NCBI GenBank assembly: GCA_905221605.1
Contig: CAJNDS010002176.1
Span: 35,001-99,000, forward strand
Reading direction: 5' to 3'
Length of the DNA: 64,000 nucleotides
Source of the DNA: Symbiodinium natans
Taxonomy: Eukaryota > Sar > Dinophyceae > Suessiales > Symbiodiniaceae
This document shows positions 54,149 to 63,550 of this stretch, in pieces. The translations under genes and the position numbers were made by a program. Below the pieces are notes generated by a model. It worked only from the letters and a program-made list of their open reading frames with translations. It was not told where the DNA came from and did not search any database. Every line of letters begins with the position of its first letter. The stretch's first letter is position 1.

Positions 54149-54267
54149 GTGAACCACAAAGTTTCAGAGAAGTGCTGGCCTTATGTCTCTGGTGATGGCT
54201 GGCCGCTTGCTTTGCTAGCGGGCTGAGAGGTTGCTAGGCCCGCCCAGGGTGGAAGTACTCTGAGCAG

Positions 54268-54305
54268 GAGCGCTCCGCTCTTCGAGCGTTCCAAGATAGT
54301 CCAGG
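54268..54305 (+). CDS. candidate exon
   Basis: Acceptor ACTCTGAGCAG, GT donor (CCAGG|GTAGCT). Reads ERSALRAFQDSP. 2 nt out. Confidence 0.6.
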
Positions 54306-54335
54306 GTAGCTCACAGCATGCCGCGTGCCGTGCCG

Positions 54336-54424
54336 AAACCCGAAACCCGAAACCCGAAACCCGAAACCCTAAACCCTAAACCCTAAACCCTAAACCCTAA
54401 ACCCTAAACCCTAAACCCTAAAGT
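54336..54424 (-). repeat. CCCGAAA/CCCTAAA-strand array
   Basis: Starts with five CCCGAAA units, then CCCTAAA. Confidence 0.95.
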
Positions 54425-54430
54425 GCAGCT

Positions 54431-54480
54431 TGAGTCAGGCTGGAGCCCTTGGAGACCTTCCCGGCGCGGCCCCCACATGA
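54431..54480 (+). CDS. possible exon
   Basis: Acceptor AAAGTGCAG. Two frames open: LSQAGALGDLPGAAPT to a stop (phase fits 54305) or LESGWSPWRPSRRG. Confidence 0.4.
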
Positions 54481-54509
54481 GCTCCCAAAAACTCTGTTTG
54501 GCTAATTGT

Positions 54510-54672
54510 CACTTAATTATCAAGTAATTATTAAATAACTATTAATTAATTATTAATTACTTATTAAACAATTATTATTAATTATTTAAATAATTATTAA
54601 ATAATTATTAATTAATTACTAATTAATTCTGAATTAATTATTCATTAACTATTAATTAGTTATTAATTAAAC
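54510..54672. repeat. TTAATTAT-type AT-rich repeat
   Basis: About 160 bp of TAATTA words with no G or C except a few points. Strongly self-complementary. Confidence 0.95.
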
Positions 54673-54683
54673 CGGGCCTGCAG

Positions 54684-54740
54684 GTCAGCGGCAGCCAGCT
54701 CTTGGATCCCGCTCTCCAAGGCCAGAACGCAAGCAACATG
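54684..54740 (+). CDS. candidate exon
   Basis: Acceptor CCGGGCCTGCAG. Reads VSGSQLLDPALQGQNASN, up to a family D-like element (GTGGGGGTTTCCGAAAGTAG at 54744). Confidence 0.5.
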
Positions 54741-54743
54741 GGA

Positions 54744-54850
54744 GTGGGGGTTTCCGAAAGTAGGGGTACCTTTTGGGGACCGTGATTAAAAAGGGTTAAG
54801 GGGTAAAAGAAGAGACCCCTAGAAGGGACCCTTACTCTGATGCCCCTTTA
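54744..54850. mobile_element. family D element, left end only
   Basis: Left end intact, then AGGGGTACC. The right end is not recognisable. Confidence 0.4.
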
Positions 54851-54989
54851 TAACCCATATATATATATGCTTCCCCCCCCCCAAAGATCTACCATTTTAC
54901 ATACTTTTATTATCCAGAATCCCTTCCGATCTAATCGTAGCAACAACCGATCCTGAATCAACCCTAGACACCAAACCGGCAATTAAGCC

Positions 54990-57150
54990 GGAAATGTTGA
55001 ACAAATATTTGCTCACGGTATTCTCGCGTCCCGGGGGCTGACAGAACATGATTGTTCCGCATCACCTTATGCGCTCGAATACTTCCTAGTCTTATGGTTT
55101 GAGGCTTCTCCGTTATCTGTATTCGATATGCAACACTACCCTACACACATACAGGCAGTGGGTACTTTAACTACTTTTCACTTGCATTTCCACAGGAGGC
55201 AAGGCCTACAAACATAAGCAGAACTCTATGGGATTGACGGTATCGGATTAAAGCCTCCAGGCCTATAATATGGGGGTATAAGGTTCTAATCCTAGAGAGT
55301 TTAGCGTTATAACCCTAAACCCTATATGCTTCAAGGCTTAAGGAAAACAGTAAAGCCCAAGCTTAGGATCAGGAGGCAAGGCTTCCCAAGCTGAGTTGGG
55401 AGAGACACCACGCCTAGAGGCCACCTGAAGCATCTCAGGCTTTGTTCTGTGGGTTGCTGCTAAGCATGTAGGGTCTATTCTTGAGTAACCTAGGTTTACG
55501 TTTTTGCACTGCCCTGAGCCTTAAACTCTAAGCCTTTAACCCCTCATAGCATTTAAACCCTATTGCTAACCCCGGCAGGGTAGATGAACCCTGAAAACAC
55601 CCGAACCCTAAAGGTACCCTATTATAGGGTTTAAGGCTTAAACTAATTTGAATGCCCAAGCCTACGTTTAAACCCCCAGACCTTAAACCTTAAAAAAAAG
55701 CCTTGTAGGGCTTAAAGGTTTTATTGCTTAAACCTGGTGTACCTAAGGTCTGGGCATCTATACCTTCAGCGTTATATCCCTAGACCTTATCGGGCTTTGA
55801 GGCTTAAGGAAAACAGTTAGGGGTTTAGGGTTTAGGGTTTAAGGTTTAGGGAAAGGGGTTAAATTTCTGAGGGTTTAGGGTTACGTTTTTGCAATGCCCT
55901 AAACCCTAAACCCTGAACCTTCAACCCCTGTAGGGTTAAAACCCTATAGGGCTACCCTGAATAGGGTAGACAAAGCCTGAACAAGTCATAAACCTGTAAA
56001 CCCTACAACCTTAAAAGTTTCGAACCTCGACCTTTAAACCTATAGCATTCGAAGGCAACCTATTCGGTTTAAAACCCCCAAAGGGACCGTATGGGGATTA
56101 CGTAAGGTTGAAACCAGTTTGAATGCCCAAACCTACGTTTCAACCCCCAGACTTTAAAGGCTTTAATGCCTAAACCTGATGTACCTAAGGTCTGGGCATT
56201 TATACTTTCAGCATGATAACCCTACACCCTATATGCTTTGAGGTCTAAGGAAAACAGTGAATTTTGCAATGCCCTTAATCTTAAACCCTGAACCTTTAAC
56301 CCCTGTAGGGTTAAAATCCTATAGGGCTAACCCCGATAGGGTAGATAATCCCCGAAAAAACCCGAGCCTTTAAACCCTATAGGGCCCAACTGTTTTGAAC
56401 CTGGACCTTTAAACCTATAGCGTTTAAAGGTAACCTCTTCGGTTTAAATGCCCAACCTTATAGGCGCCCTATAGGGTTTATAGGCTTAAACCAATTGGTA
56501 TAATGCCCAAACCTAGGTTTAAATCCCCAGAGCTTAAACCTTTAAAAGCCTTGTAGGGTTTAAAGGTCTTATAATGCCTAAACCTCAGGTACCTAAGGTC
56601 TGGGCGCGTATACCTTCAGCCCCTATGGGGCTTTACAATGCCTAAACCTCAGGTACCTAGGGTCTGGGCGTGTATACCTCCAGCGCCTATGCAGTTAACA
56701 CCTTTGAACCATATCAGACCCCGAAAACGTTTGGGGTTCATGCTTTAATGCTAGGATGCCCAGTAGTACCCTTATTCCGTTTTTGGGGGGTTAAGGTTCC
56801 CTTATAAACCCTTTAAGCAAAAAAGGGCACCCTTTTTTGAGCCTAGGTTACTGGGCAGCCTAGAATGCCTAAAGCTTAAACCCTTGAGGTTTAAGCTCTT
56901 AGCTTTAAGCGCTTAAATCTTGACTTGAACCCTAAGCCTTGAAACCTTAACCCTATAGGGTTTAAAGGTTGAGCGTTTAGGCTGAATTGCCGGCTTAACT
57001 TTGAATGCCCGAGTCGTAAACCCTAAATCTTTAAACCTTAACCCTATAGGGTTTAAAGATTAAGGGTTTAGGTTTAATTGCCGGCTAAGGTTCAAATGCC
57101 TCAACCTGAAGCCCTAAACCTTCAAGACTTAACCCTATGGGGTTCCGTGA
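54990..57150. repeat. degenerate dispersed repeat R, copy set 2
   Basis: Shares with 11590-13560 the blocks TTTGCTCACGGTATTCTCGC (near 55006), GTCTGGGCATNTATACCTTC (four or more copies between 55748 and 56680) and CCCTATAGGG palindromes. Internally it repeats about every 400-450 bp (for example CCTTTAACCCCTGTAGGG and ACCTAAGGTCTGGGC). No coding potential. Confidence 0.8.
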
Positions 57151-57199
57151 GTTTTGAACTTCAATCCAGAGTTTTGAACTTCCAAACTCCAGGATCCAA

Positions 57200-58015
57200 G
57201 ATCCAAGACTCAAGATTCCAGGAAAAAGCTTCCACGGGATCTTGAATCCTGGATGCCGGAGTTTAGAAGTTCAATCAATTGAAACGTTTACGTTTCAGTT
57301 GAAACGGCCGGGATCCAAGATCCAAGATCGAAGATTTCCCAGGACTCTATCCAAGGCATCTTGGAATCCTAGATCTCGAAAGCCGGCCGTTTCAATTGAA
57401 AGGAAAACGTTTCAATTGAAACGGCCGGGATCCAAGATCCAAGATCCAAGATTTCCCAGGACTCTTGCCAGGACATCTTGGACCTCCTAAATCCAAGACC
57501 GGCCGTTTCAATTGAAACGGAAACGTTTCAATTGAAACGGGCAGAATCCAAGATATGGGATTCCAAGATGCCTCGGCAAGGGTCCTGAGAAATCTTGGAT
57601 CTTGGATCTTGGATCCCGGCCGTTTCAATTGAAACGTTTTCGTTTCAATTGAAACGGCCGGGATCCAAGATCCAAGATCTAAGATTTCCCAGGACTCTAT
57701 CCAAGGCATCTTGGAATCCTAGATCTCGAAAGCCGGCCGTTTCAATTGAAAGGAAAACGTTTCAATTGAAACGGCCGGGATCCAAGATCCAAGATCCAAG
57801 ATTTCCCAGGACTCTTGCCAGGACATCTTGGAATCCTAAATCCAAAACCGGCCGTTTCAATTGAAACGGAAACGTTTCAATTGAAACGGGCAGAATCCAA
57901 GATATAGGATTCCAAGATGCCTCGGCAAGAGTCCTGAGAAATCTTGGATCTTGGATCTTGGATCCCGGCCGTTTCAATTGAAACGTTTTCGTTTCAATTG
58001 AAACGGCCGGCTTTC
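57200..58015. repeat. 350-bp tandem duplication rich in TTTCAATTGAAA palindromes
   Basis: Segments starting at 57311 and 57661 repeat with a period of 350 bp and few differences. Each copy holds three close pairs of the palindrome GTTTCAATTGAAAC and inverted blocks GATCCAAGATCCAAGAT / ATCTTGGATCTTGGATC. The roughly 100-codon frames on both strands come from this symmetry. Confidence 0.93.
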
Positions 58016-58301
58016 GAGGCGACATCTTTGGATTGTGAGGCAGATGCAATTTCAGTGGGAGGCAGACGAATGTGATTTTATTGTGAAATTTCATAAAGAA
58101 GCAGACGGATCTTGTTTCATTACTAGAAAAGGTGGCAAAACGGTAGATCTTTGGGGGGGGGTACCATATATATCTATGCCTTATATCATCCCTTTTTGCC
58201 TAAGAAGCCCTAAATAACCTCAGATAACCCAGGTCCCTCCTTTAGTCCCTTGAAAGGGAATCTCTTGCCATGTGGGGGTCCAATAGTAGGATCTCAATAT
58301 C

Positions 58302-58371
58302 AGTTTAGGGTTTAGGGTTTAGGGTTTAGGGTTTAGGGTTTAGGGTTTAGGGTTTAGGGTTTAGGATAAGG
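58302..58371 (+). repeat. telomere-type array, TTTAGGG strand
   Basis: About ten units. Confidence 0.96.
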
Positions 58372-58386
58372 ACCCCAATAGTTCAG

Positions 58387-58422
58387 GAACCTGGGATCAT
58401 TCGGGAGCTTGCGCTTTGCGAG
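58387..58422 (+). CDS. candidate exon
   Basis: Acceptor CCAATAGTTCAG, GT donor (TGCGAG|GTGTGC). Reads EPGIIRELALCE, 12 codons, 0 in and 0 out. The frame runs on as VCFVDLMTWIGGIFIG to a stop. Confidence 0.55.
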
Positions 58423-58527
58423 GTGTGCTTTGTGGATCTAATGACTTGGATCGGAGGGATCTTCATTGGTTGACGTGAGCATATGTGAGCATATGTGAGC
58501 AGAAGTATGTTTCGTTAACTGCAGTGC

Positions 58528-58617
58528 CTGTGGGTACTGTATTGGGGTCCTTCTTCGAAGGGAACCCTACGACTTGGGGACCATATTCGGGGTCCCTTAC
58601 TTTCGTAAACCCCCATG
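58528..58617. mobile_element. family D element
   Basis: Right end TTACTTTCGTAAACCCCCAT is intact; core TACGACTTGGGGACC. The left end is shortened. Confidence 0.58.
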
Positions 58618-58662
58618 CTTCTGCCCAGCCTACTTCGAACAACCCCGAGTCAACATGACCAG

Positions 58663-58704
58663 GTTCCATAGCGGCGGCGCTTGAGACCATAGCGGAGGCG
58701 CAGA
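58663..58704 (+). CDS. candidate exon, helical
   Basis: Acceptor CAACATGACCAG. Reads SIAAALETIAEAQ after a split codon. An overlapping choice uses CTTCTGCCCAG (58628) and reads YFEQPRVNMT up to GT at 58663. Confidence 0.5.
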
Positions 58705-58806
58705 TTGTAACAAGGGATTCCGCCCCCGGCTTGCCTTGATTCAAAAACGCGCCTATTGCAGCCTTGCACGGTTGTGGTTTGCTGCCCGGTGGCAGCCGGG
58801 TTGCAG

Positions 58807-58880
58807 TCGCGCGCTCCTTTTCGAGTGGAGAATGAGAAGCATGGGGGTTTCCGATTAAAGCTCGGACCGATGATTGAACC
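58807..58880 (+). CDS. candidate exon
   Basis: Acceptor AGCCGGGTTGCAG. Reads SRAPFRVENEKHGGFRLKLG, then PMIEP and a stop. Confidence 0.5.
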
Positions 58881-59001
58881 TTGACAGAGTCTTCTCCTGC
58901 TGGGTGTCGGTTTTGGGGTTTGGGTTTTTGGGCCATCTGTGAAAAAGCTGAGACTTCCTGTTTACAGTCTTAAGTCCCAAGGACCAGCAGCTGTTGGACA
59001 G

Positions 59002-59053
59002 CGACAAGACAGCGGGAAGCCCAGGCTATCAAGGATGTGCCAAGACTCGCGGA
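59002..59053 (+). CDS. candidate exon
   Basis: Acceptor CTGTTGGACAG. Reads TRQREAQAIKDVPRLAE. A competing frame from 58982 reads DQQLLDSDKTAGSPGY. Confidence 0.48.
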
Positions 59054-59306
59054 GCCTGAACCTTAAGAACATAAAACCCTAAACCCTAAACCCTAAACAT
59101 CTCCCTACACCGGGGTGAGGGAGGGGGGGGGGTGGGGTCGGCACGGTCTACTCTAGGGGTCGGAAGAATTACGCAGGGTCCTTTCTTGATTATACTAGAA
59201 TGCCCCCCCCCCCCCCCCCCCCAAAAAAAAAAAAAAACTTCTCTAATCATTTCGGCCCGTATACTTACACGACTGACACCACCCTGAACTCTGGCTTCCG
59301 GCGCAG

Positions 59307-59366
59307 CCCGAGGTGTTCATGCAGGATGGCCTGGTGCTGTCCAAAGAGAAGGTGATGACCGGAAAG
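59307..59366 (+). CDS. candidate exon
   Basis: Acceptor TTCCGGCGCAG, GC donor (GGAAAG|GCAAGC). 20 codons, 0 in and 0 out: PEVFMQDGLVLSKEKVMTGK. Confidence 0.7.
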
Positions 59367-59418
59367 GCAAGCCCTGGGGCACTTTTTGGGGAAGCCAATG
59401 AAAACAGCAACTCCGTCA

Positions 59419-59785
59419 GACCCTAAACCCTAAACCCTTGTAAACCCTAAACCCTAAACCATAAACCCTTATAAACCCTAAACCCCAAACCCCAAACCCC
59501 AAACCCCACACCCTAAACCCTAGACCCTCGACCCCAAACCCCAAACCCCAAACCCCAAACCCCAAACCCCAAACCCCAAACCCCAAACCCCACATCCCAA
59601 ACCCCAAACCCCAAACCCCAAACCCCAAACCCCAAACCCCAAACCCCAAACCCCAAACCCCAGACCCCAGACCCCAGACCCCAGACCCCAAACCCCAAAC
59701 CCCAAACCCCAATCACCAAACCTCAAACCACAAACCCCAAACCCCAAACCCCAAACCCCAAACCCCAAACCCCAAACCCCAAACA
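59419..59785 (-). repeat. CCCTAAA then CCCCAAA array (365 bp)
   Basis: Mostly CCCCAAA (TTTGGGG on the other strand), with CCCCAGA variants in one block. Ends 16 bp before the exon at 59801. Confidence 0.97.
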
Positions 59786-59800
59786 AACCTCTGGATCCAG

Positions 59801-59851
59801 GCTGCAGAGCGCGTGCCAGTGCTGCACTCGCCTTGGGAGCTCGTCACAGAG
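59801..59851 (+). CDS. candidate exon
   Basis: Acceptor CTGGATCCAG, GC donor (ACAGAG|GCTCCC). 17 codons, in phase with 59307: AAERVPVLHSPWELVTE. Confidence 0.7.
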
Positions 59852-59892
59852 GCTCCCCGCGAGTTGAGAGGCTTTTTTTAGGGCTTACGGGC

Positions 59893-59983
59893 GTTGAGGG
59901 TTTAGGGTTTAGGGTTTTCTGGCTTTCGGGTTTAGGGTTTTCTGGCTTTTGGGGTTTAGGGGTTTGGGTTTGGGGTTGAGGGG
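59893..59983 (+). repeat. TTTAGGG-type repeats, degenerate
   Basis: GAGGGTTTAGGG, TTTCGGG and TTTGGGG units after the exon ending at 59851. Confidence 0.8.
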
Positions 59984-60088
59984 TTTCGGTGCGTCCGGCT
60001 GCATGGGTGTTGGTCTTCAGTCGAGAAGGGTGGGAAGTTGTGAGGGAGTGGGCACATAAAAAGTGTTGACTTGCTGAAGCGTGACCAG

Positions 60089-60256
60089 ACGCAACATCAT
60101 CGACCACGTTCAGCACTTGTACCACGACTTCGTTGAAGAAGTCAGCGGCGATGCAGTGCAGAGAGAGGGAATGCTTAAGCCGACACGATCGCAGCAAGTC
60201 ACAGTCCGCGTGCCTGCACGCGTTGCTCCGCGGAGTATTAGCAATTCTTGCAGCAG
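60089..60256 (+). CDS. candidate exon
   Basis: Acceptor GAAGCGTGACCAG. Reads RNIIDHVQHLYHDFVEEVSG, then DAVQREGMLKPTRSQQVTV. The frame is open to the CCCTAAA repeats at 60262; an inner acceptor (CGATCGCAG) means it may be two exons. Confidence 0.6.
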
Positions 60257-60261
60257 CCAAA

Positions 60262-60315
60262 CCCTCAACCCTAAACCCTAAAGCAGAAACCCTAAACCCT
60301 AAACCCTACACCCTG
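60262..60315 (-). repeat. CCCTAAA-strand repeats
   Basis: About seven units. Confidence 0.88.
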
Positions 60316-60572
60316 AATCCTCGATTCCTAAGCCCTAAACAGGGAAGCCAGAACGACCCGTGATGTGCACGAGTCCATTTTGCCCCCTGTACCGCTTCCC
60401 CATGCCATGACCATGACTCCTACAGCCCCGGATTAGTCCGGGGGGCAGTCCTAGAGCTCCTCTACTACTTGCTGAAGAACCCCCCAAAAAAGAAAGCAGA
60501 AGTAATCCCCTTTGCAGCCTTACAGGGAGGAATAGTTTTTTTTTTTTTGGGGGCCTTCCTGAGGCCTGCAAG

Positions 60573-60644
60573 CACAATTGCATGAAGTGTTCAAAGCGAA
60601 GGAGCTCGTGACTCGACGCTTTGGAGCCAACTCCACCTCCGCGC
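60573..60644 (+). CDS. candidate exon
   Basis: Acceptor GAGGCCTGCAAG, GT donor. Reads QLHEVFKAKELVTRRFGANS, then TSA. A (GT)n microsatellite follows at 60679-60712. Confidence 0.6.
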
Positions 60645-60675
60645 GTGGCCTCAGGCATGGCGTGCTTGTCTCTTC

Positions 60676-60713
<38 letters not shown>

Positions 60714-60737
60714 AGTTGGTGTTGGCTTACCCTTCAG

Positions 60738-60834
60738 GCCTTTTGAGATTTCACGTTTCTACCCGGTCTTTGAGCAGTTCCCACGAGCGCGTCAGTCAGC
60801 TCAAGTCATCACCATCATTATCATCACCGTTTAA
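60738..60834 (+). CDS. candidate terminal exon
   Basis: Acceptor GCTTACCCTTCAG. Reads PFEISRFYPVFEQFPRARQS, then AQVITIIIITV and TAA (60832-60834). Alternatively it ends at CTCAA|GTCATC. 1 nt in. Confidence 0.6.
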
Positions 60835-61121
60835 CTCGCCTGATCAGCTGCGCTTGTTTGTTCGTTTGTTCTTTTTTTACTGCTGCTTGGGAGGAGTGCG
60901 ACTGTGATGCGAATTCCGTTGCTGAGAAGATCTAAAAAAGAACTTCGGATCTTAAACTTAGGAGCACAATGAGTTTGCCATTACGGAGTCTAGGCCGGTC
61001 GATCCCTGCCCGTCTCGACAGCAACGCGCTCGGGAGAACGACTTTCATGTTTCATTTTGTTTAGTCCTTCTTTTCTCACAGGTGCCAGATAGAGAGAGAG
61101 AGAGAGAGGGCAACGCAAAAG

Positions 61122-61435
61122 AGGGCTTTGGGGGTCGTGCAAATCTCCGCCAAGGCGGAGGGGCTTGGGATGTGCCCCCTTATACTAACAGCTCCTTAAT
61201 AGGGATGATCATAGGGGGACTATAATCCCCATTAAATGACTGTTAGTATAAGGCTCCCTTATACTAAAAAATCCTGAATAGGGACTAGCATCGGGGGACT
61301 GTAATCCCTACTAAGGACTGCTAGGATAAGGGTGATCCCAAGGAGGGGCGGCTTCCTCATCGTTCGGTCCTCTCTGTCCGCCCCACCGGCTCGAAAAACC
61401 GACTCGAAAGCACCAGTCATTCTCTTTCTGAACTG
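61122..61435 (+). CDS. candidate exon interrupted by a family B element
   Basis: Acceptor ACGCAAAAG. Parts 61122-61157 and 61343-61435 join to 43 codons: RALGVVQISAKAEGRLPHRS, then VLSVRPTGSKNRLE and STSHSLSEL, ending at a GT donor (GAACTG|GTAGGG). The intervening DNA has GA at its 5' edge and AAG at its 3' edge. Confidence 0.77.
61165..61341. mobile_element. double family B element with exact 8-bp target duplication
   Basis: GGAGGGGC at 61157-61164 and 61342-61349. Ends TTGGGATGTGCCCCCTTATA and ATAAGGGTGATCCCAA. Inside are two complete copies of the AACAG...TGTTAG inverted unit in tandem (61187-61252 and 61253-61332). Confidence 0.9.
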
Positions 61436-61436
61436 G

Positions 61437-61562
61437 TAGGGTTTAGGGTTTAGGGTTTAGGGTTTAGGGTTTAGGGCTTAGGGTTTAGGGCTTAGGGCTT
61501 AGGGTTTAGGGTTTAGGGCTTAGGGCTTAGGGCTTAGGGTTTAGGGTTTAGGGTTTAGGGTT
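61437..61562 (+). repeat. TTTAGGG/CTTAGGG-strand array
   Basis: About 18 units, starting 1 bp after the donor GT. Confidence 0.97.
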
Positions 61563-61577
61563 GCTTGTTTCCCGCAG

Positions 61578-61640
61578 CCAAGAAGCTCTTTCGCAGGGCC
61601 CTCCTTGGTGAGGCGTCGGCTGCAGAGGCGGTGGCTGCTG
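61578..61640 (+). CDS. candidate exon, helical
   Basis: Excellent acceptor (GCTTGTTTCCCGCAG). Reads KKLFRRALLGEASAAEAVAA after a split codon. GT donors at 61641, 61631 and 61612 compete. Confidence 0.7.
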
Positions 61641-61854
61641 GTTGGTTCAAAGCTTGCAGCAGTTTCTTCTTCAGGGTCTAGGGTTTAGGGTTCAGGGTTG
61701 GAGGGGGGATGAGGGTGGGTTGGGGCTCTTGGATGATGCCCCATTCACTACACTGTACACTTTACTTCCGGCATTCTGCGTGAGAGGTCCACGTCTCCGG
61801 TGCGCTGCGGCAGATCGTATGCCTTTGACCGCTCTTGCACTGCTCTCGCTGCAG

Positions 61855-61997
61855 CTTCCGGCTCCCAAGGTCAGGGAGGTTTCAACAATTGGAGCTCGGA
61901 GGGGCTGCGGTTTCCTGCCGTGGGCACCACGGCCCACGGTCGGCCACTTGTGCTTACGAAGAGTTGTGGCGAGGTGAGCTTGGAACCTTCTTCATAG
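61855..61997 (+). CDS. candidate exon, possibly terminal
   Basis: Acceptor CTGCTCTCGCTGCAG. With 1 base from 61640 it reads SGSQGQGGFNNWSSEGLRFP, then AVGTTAHGRPLVLTKSCGE, to TAG (61995-61997). The other frame gives LPAPKVREVSTIGAR. Confidence 0.5.
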
Positions 61998-62175
61998 GCT
62001 TTTTGCTATGCTCCAGCGCTACAGTGACGTACAGGCCATTACAGACCTCGTGCCTACATCCGAAGGATGCAGCCAAACTAAGGAATCTTAAGAAATCTAA
62101 GGAATCGAATCTAAGGTCATGAGTGCGTCGACCCAAGCCGCCTCCTCTTCTGCACCTGCAACTCTGCCCTTGCAG

Positions 62176-62232
62176 GCACGCCGGGAACAGGGGGCGGGGG
62201 GGTTGGCTACATGTCAAGAAGCCTGGCCTTGA
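62176..62232 (+). CDS. possible exon
   Basis: Strong acceptor (CAACTCTGCCCTTGCAG). Reads ARREQGAGGLATCQEAWP, then a stop. Confidence 0.42.
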   Translation, partial: ARREQGAGGLATCQEAWP

Positions 62233-62274
62233 CAGTGCCTCAACATCCCACATGGTTGGCTTGTAGGGCTTCAG

Positions 62275-62372
62275 GGGAGGATGAGAACAAAGTTGGGGGC
62301 TCGAAGAGGGCTCTTACGCGCCAACGAGCTCTTGGCGCAGCTCAAGCCTGCAAGGAAGAGACGACCGAGGAG
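62275..62372 (+). CDS. candidate exon, charged
   Basis: Acceptor TGTAGGGCTTCAG, GT donor (GAGGAG|GTGGCG). 32 codons: EDENKVGGSKRALTRQRALG, then AAQACKEETTEE. 2 nt in, 0 out. Confidence 0.75.
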
Positions 62373-62540
62373 GTGGCGGGTGGCCCCGCATCTTCAGATC
62401 ACGTGCCTGCCGGTGCTTCCGGCTGATTGGCGATGCCATTGAGGGTCTTGGGCCTGGGTGGCTGTTAGGCTGTTGGGGTGTGGGATGATTTACAGCCATG
62501 TCGTTCTTTGTCTGGGCGTGCACGTTTCGATTTTTTTTAG

Positions 62541-62608
62541 GGCACGTCGCTGACGGAAGACTTTCCGATGCCAGAAGAATGCTTCACTCGGAAACTTCGA
62601 TTTAGAAG
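62541..62608 (+). CDS. candidate exon
   Basis: Excellent acceptor (TTTCGATTTTTTTTAG), GT donor (AGAAG|GTCTCT). In phase with 62372: GTSLTEDFPMPEECFTRKLR, then FR. 2 nt out. Confidence 0.75.
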
Positions 62609-62657
62609 GTCTCTTGCGAGACTCTTTCCCTGCTTGTACCCATTGTAGGTACTATTA

Positions 62658-62935
62658 GGATATATATATATATGTATCTATATACCCACATATATATATA
62701 TATGTATTTATTTGTTTGTTTATTTGTTTATTTGTTTATTTATTTATCTGTTTGTTTATTTGTTTATTTGTTTATTTGTTTATTTGTTTATTTGTTTATT
62801 TGTTTATTTGTTTATTTGTTTATTTGTTTATTTGTTTATTTGTTTATTTGTTTATTTGTTGTTTTTGTTTTTTTTTTTTTTTTTTTTTTGTTTTTTTTTG
62901 TTTTTTTGTTTATTCGTTTATTTGTTTATTTATAT
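62658..62935 (+). repeat. TATA, then TTTG/TTTA array and poly-T
   Basis: About 275 bp. TTTGTTTA octamers at 62704-62862, then a T-run to 62890. Confidence 0.97.
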
Positions 62936-62968
62936 ATTGCGCTCGAAAAAGAGCGACTAACATGACAG

Positions 62969-63074
62969 GCCTGGGCCGATCAGCAAAATGTTGTCTTCAC
63001 ATCCATTCTCCAACTGGGATTCTACGAACGAACACCCCATTGCAATCCGAATGCAACCGTTCTATTGATCAAAG
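62969..63074 (+). CDS. candidate exon
   Basis: Acceptor CTAACATGACAG, GT donor (ATCAAAG|GTACTT). Reads AWADQQNVVFTSILQLGFYE, then RTPHCNPNATVLLIK. Phase with 62608 would instead favour PGPISKMLSSHPFSNW to a stop. Confidence 0.55.
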
Positions 63075-63385
63075 GTACTTTACTTGCCAGACGCCCCAGA
63101 AGCCGCATGATTGCCAGGGGGATCTACTGCTTTCCCATGTCTTTGATTACAGTTCGCTTGTACACGACTACGGTACATCATTCAGCTGTCAGGATGCCCC
63201 AGAGTCGTAGCTGTCAGGATGCCCGCTAGAACTTACTACATCGCATCCAGATCGACGGCAGGCGCGACTCCTGTAGCAGGCCTCCGGCAGAGAACGCCAC
63301 ATGAGGACGGGCGGGCTTAGGTTGAGTGCGCTTGGTGAGGCAAGGCCAGGTCACCAGGCGAGATTGTGCTCCTGGAAATCAGGTT

Positions 63386-63436
63386 TGTCGGGTGTGCACG
63401 ATGGCCTTGCGAGAGGTTCAAGTCATGTTGTAGGTA
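63386..63436 (+). CDS. possible exon
   Basis: Acceptor CTGGAAATCAG and consensus donor (TTGTAG|GTACGT). All frames are partly open (GLSGVHDGLARGSSHVV or FVGCARWPCERFKSCC). Confidence 0.38.
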
Positions 63437-63550
63437 CGTGCCAGGACGGGCTATTGGGCCCCAGAATCCCCACAAATCAACCCTATCAAGGGCCTTTTCA
63501 GCGGGGTTATAGGGTATAATCGCCCGTCCTGCTGTTAGCTGGAGCTTCAG

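Noticed and set aside
53576-54157. 193-codon minus-strand open frame
   Set aside because: Mirrors strong plus-strand exons (53741, 54077) that have proper acceptors and donors.
57242-58094. Several roughly 100-codon frames on both strands
   Set aside because: They arise from the palindromic 350-bp tandem repeat; both strands give almost the same FQLKRPGSKIQD peptide.
59416-59786. Gly-Phe-Gly-Val-Trp repeat proteins on the minus strand (also 26661-26933)
   Set aside because: Direct translation of CCCCAAA arrays; the plus strand gives Asn-Pro-Lys-Pro repeats equally.
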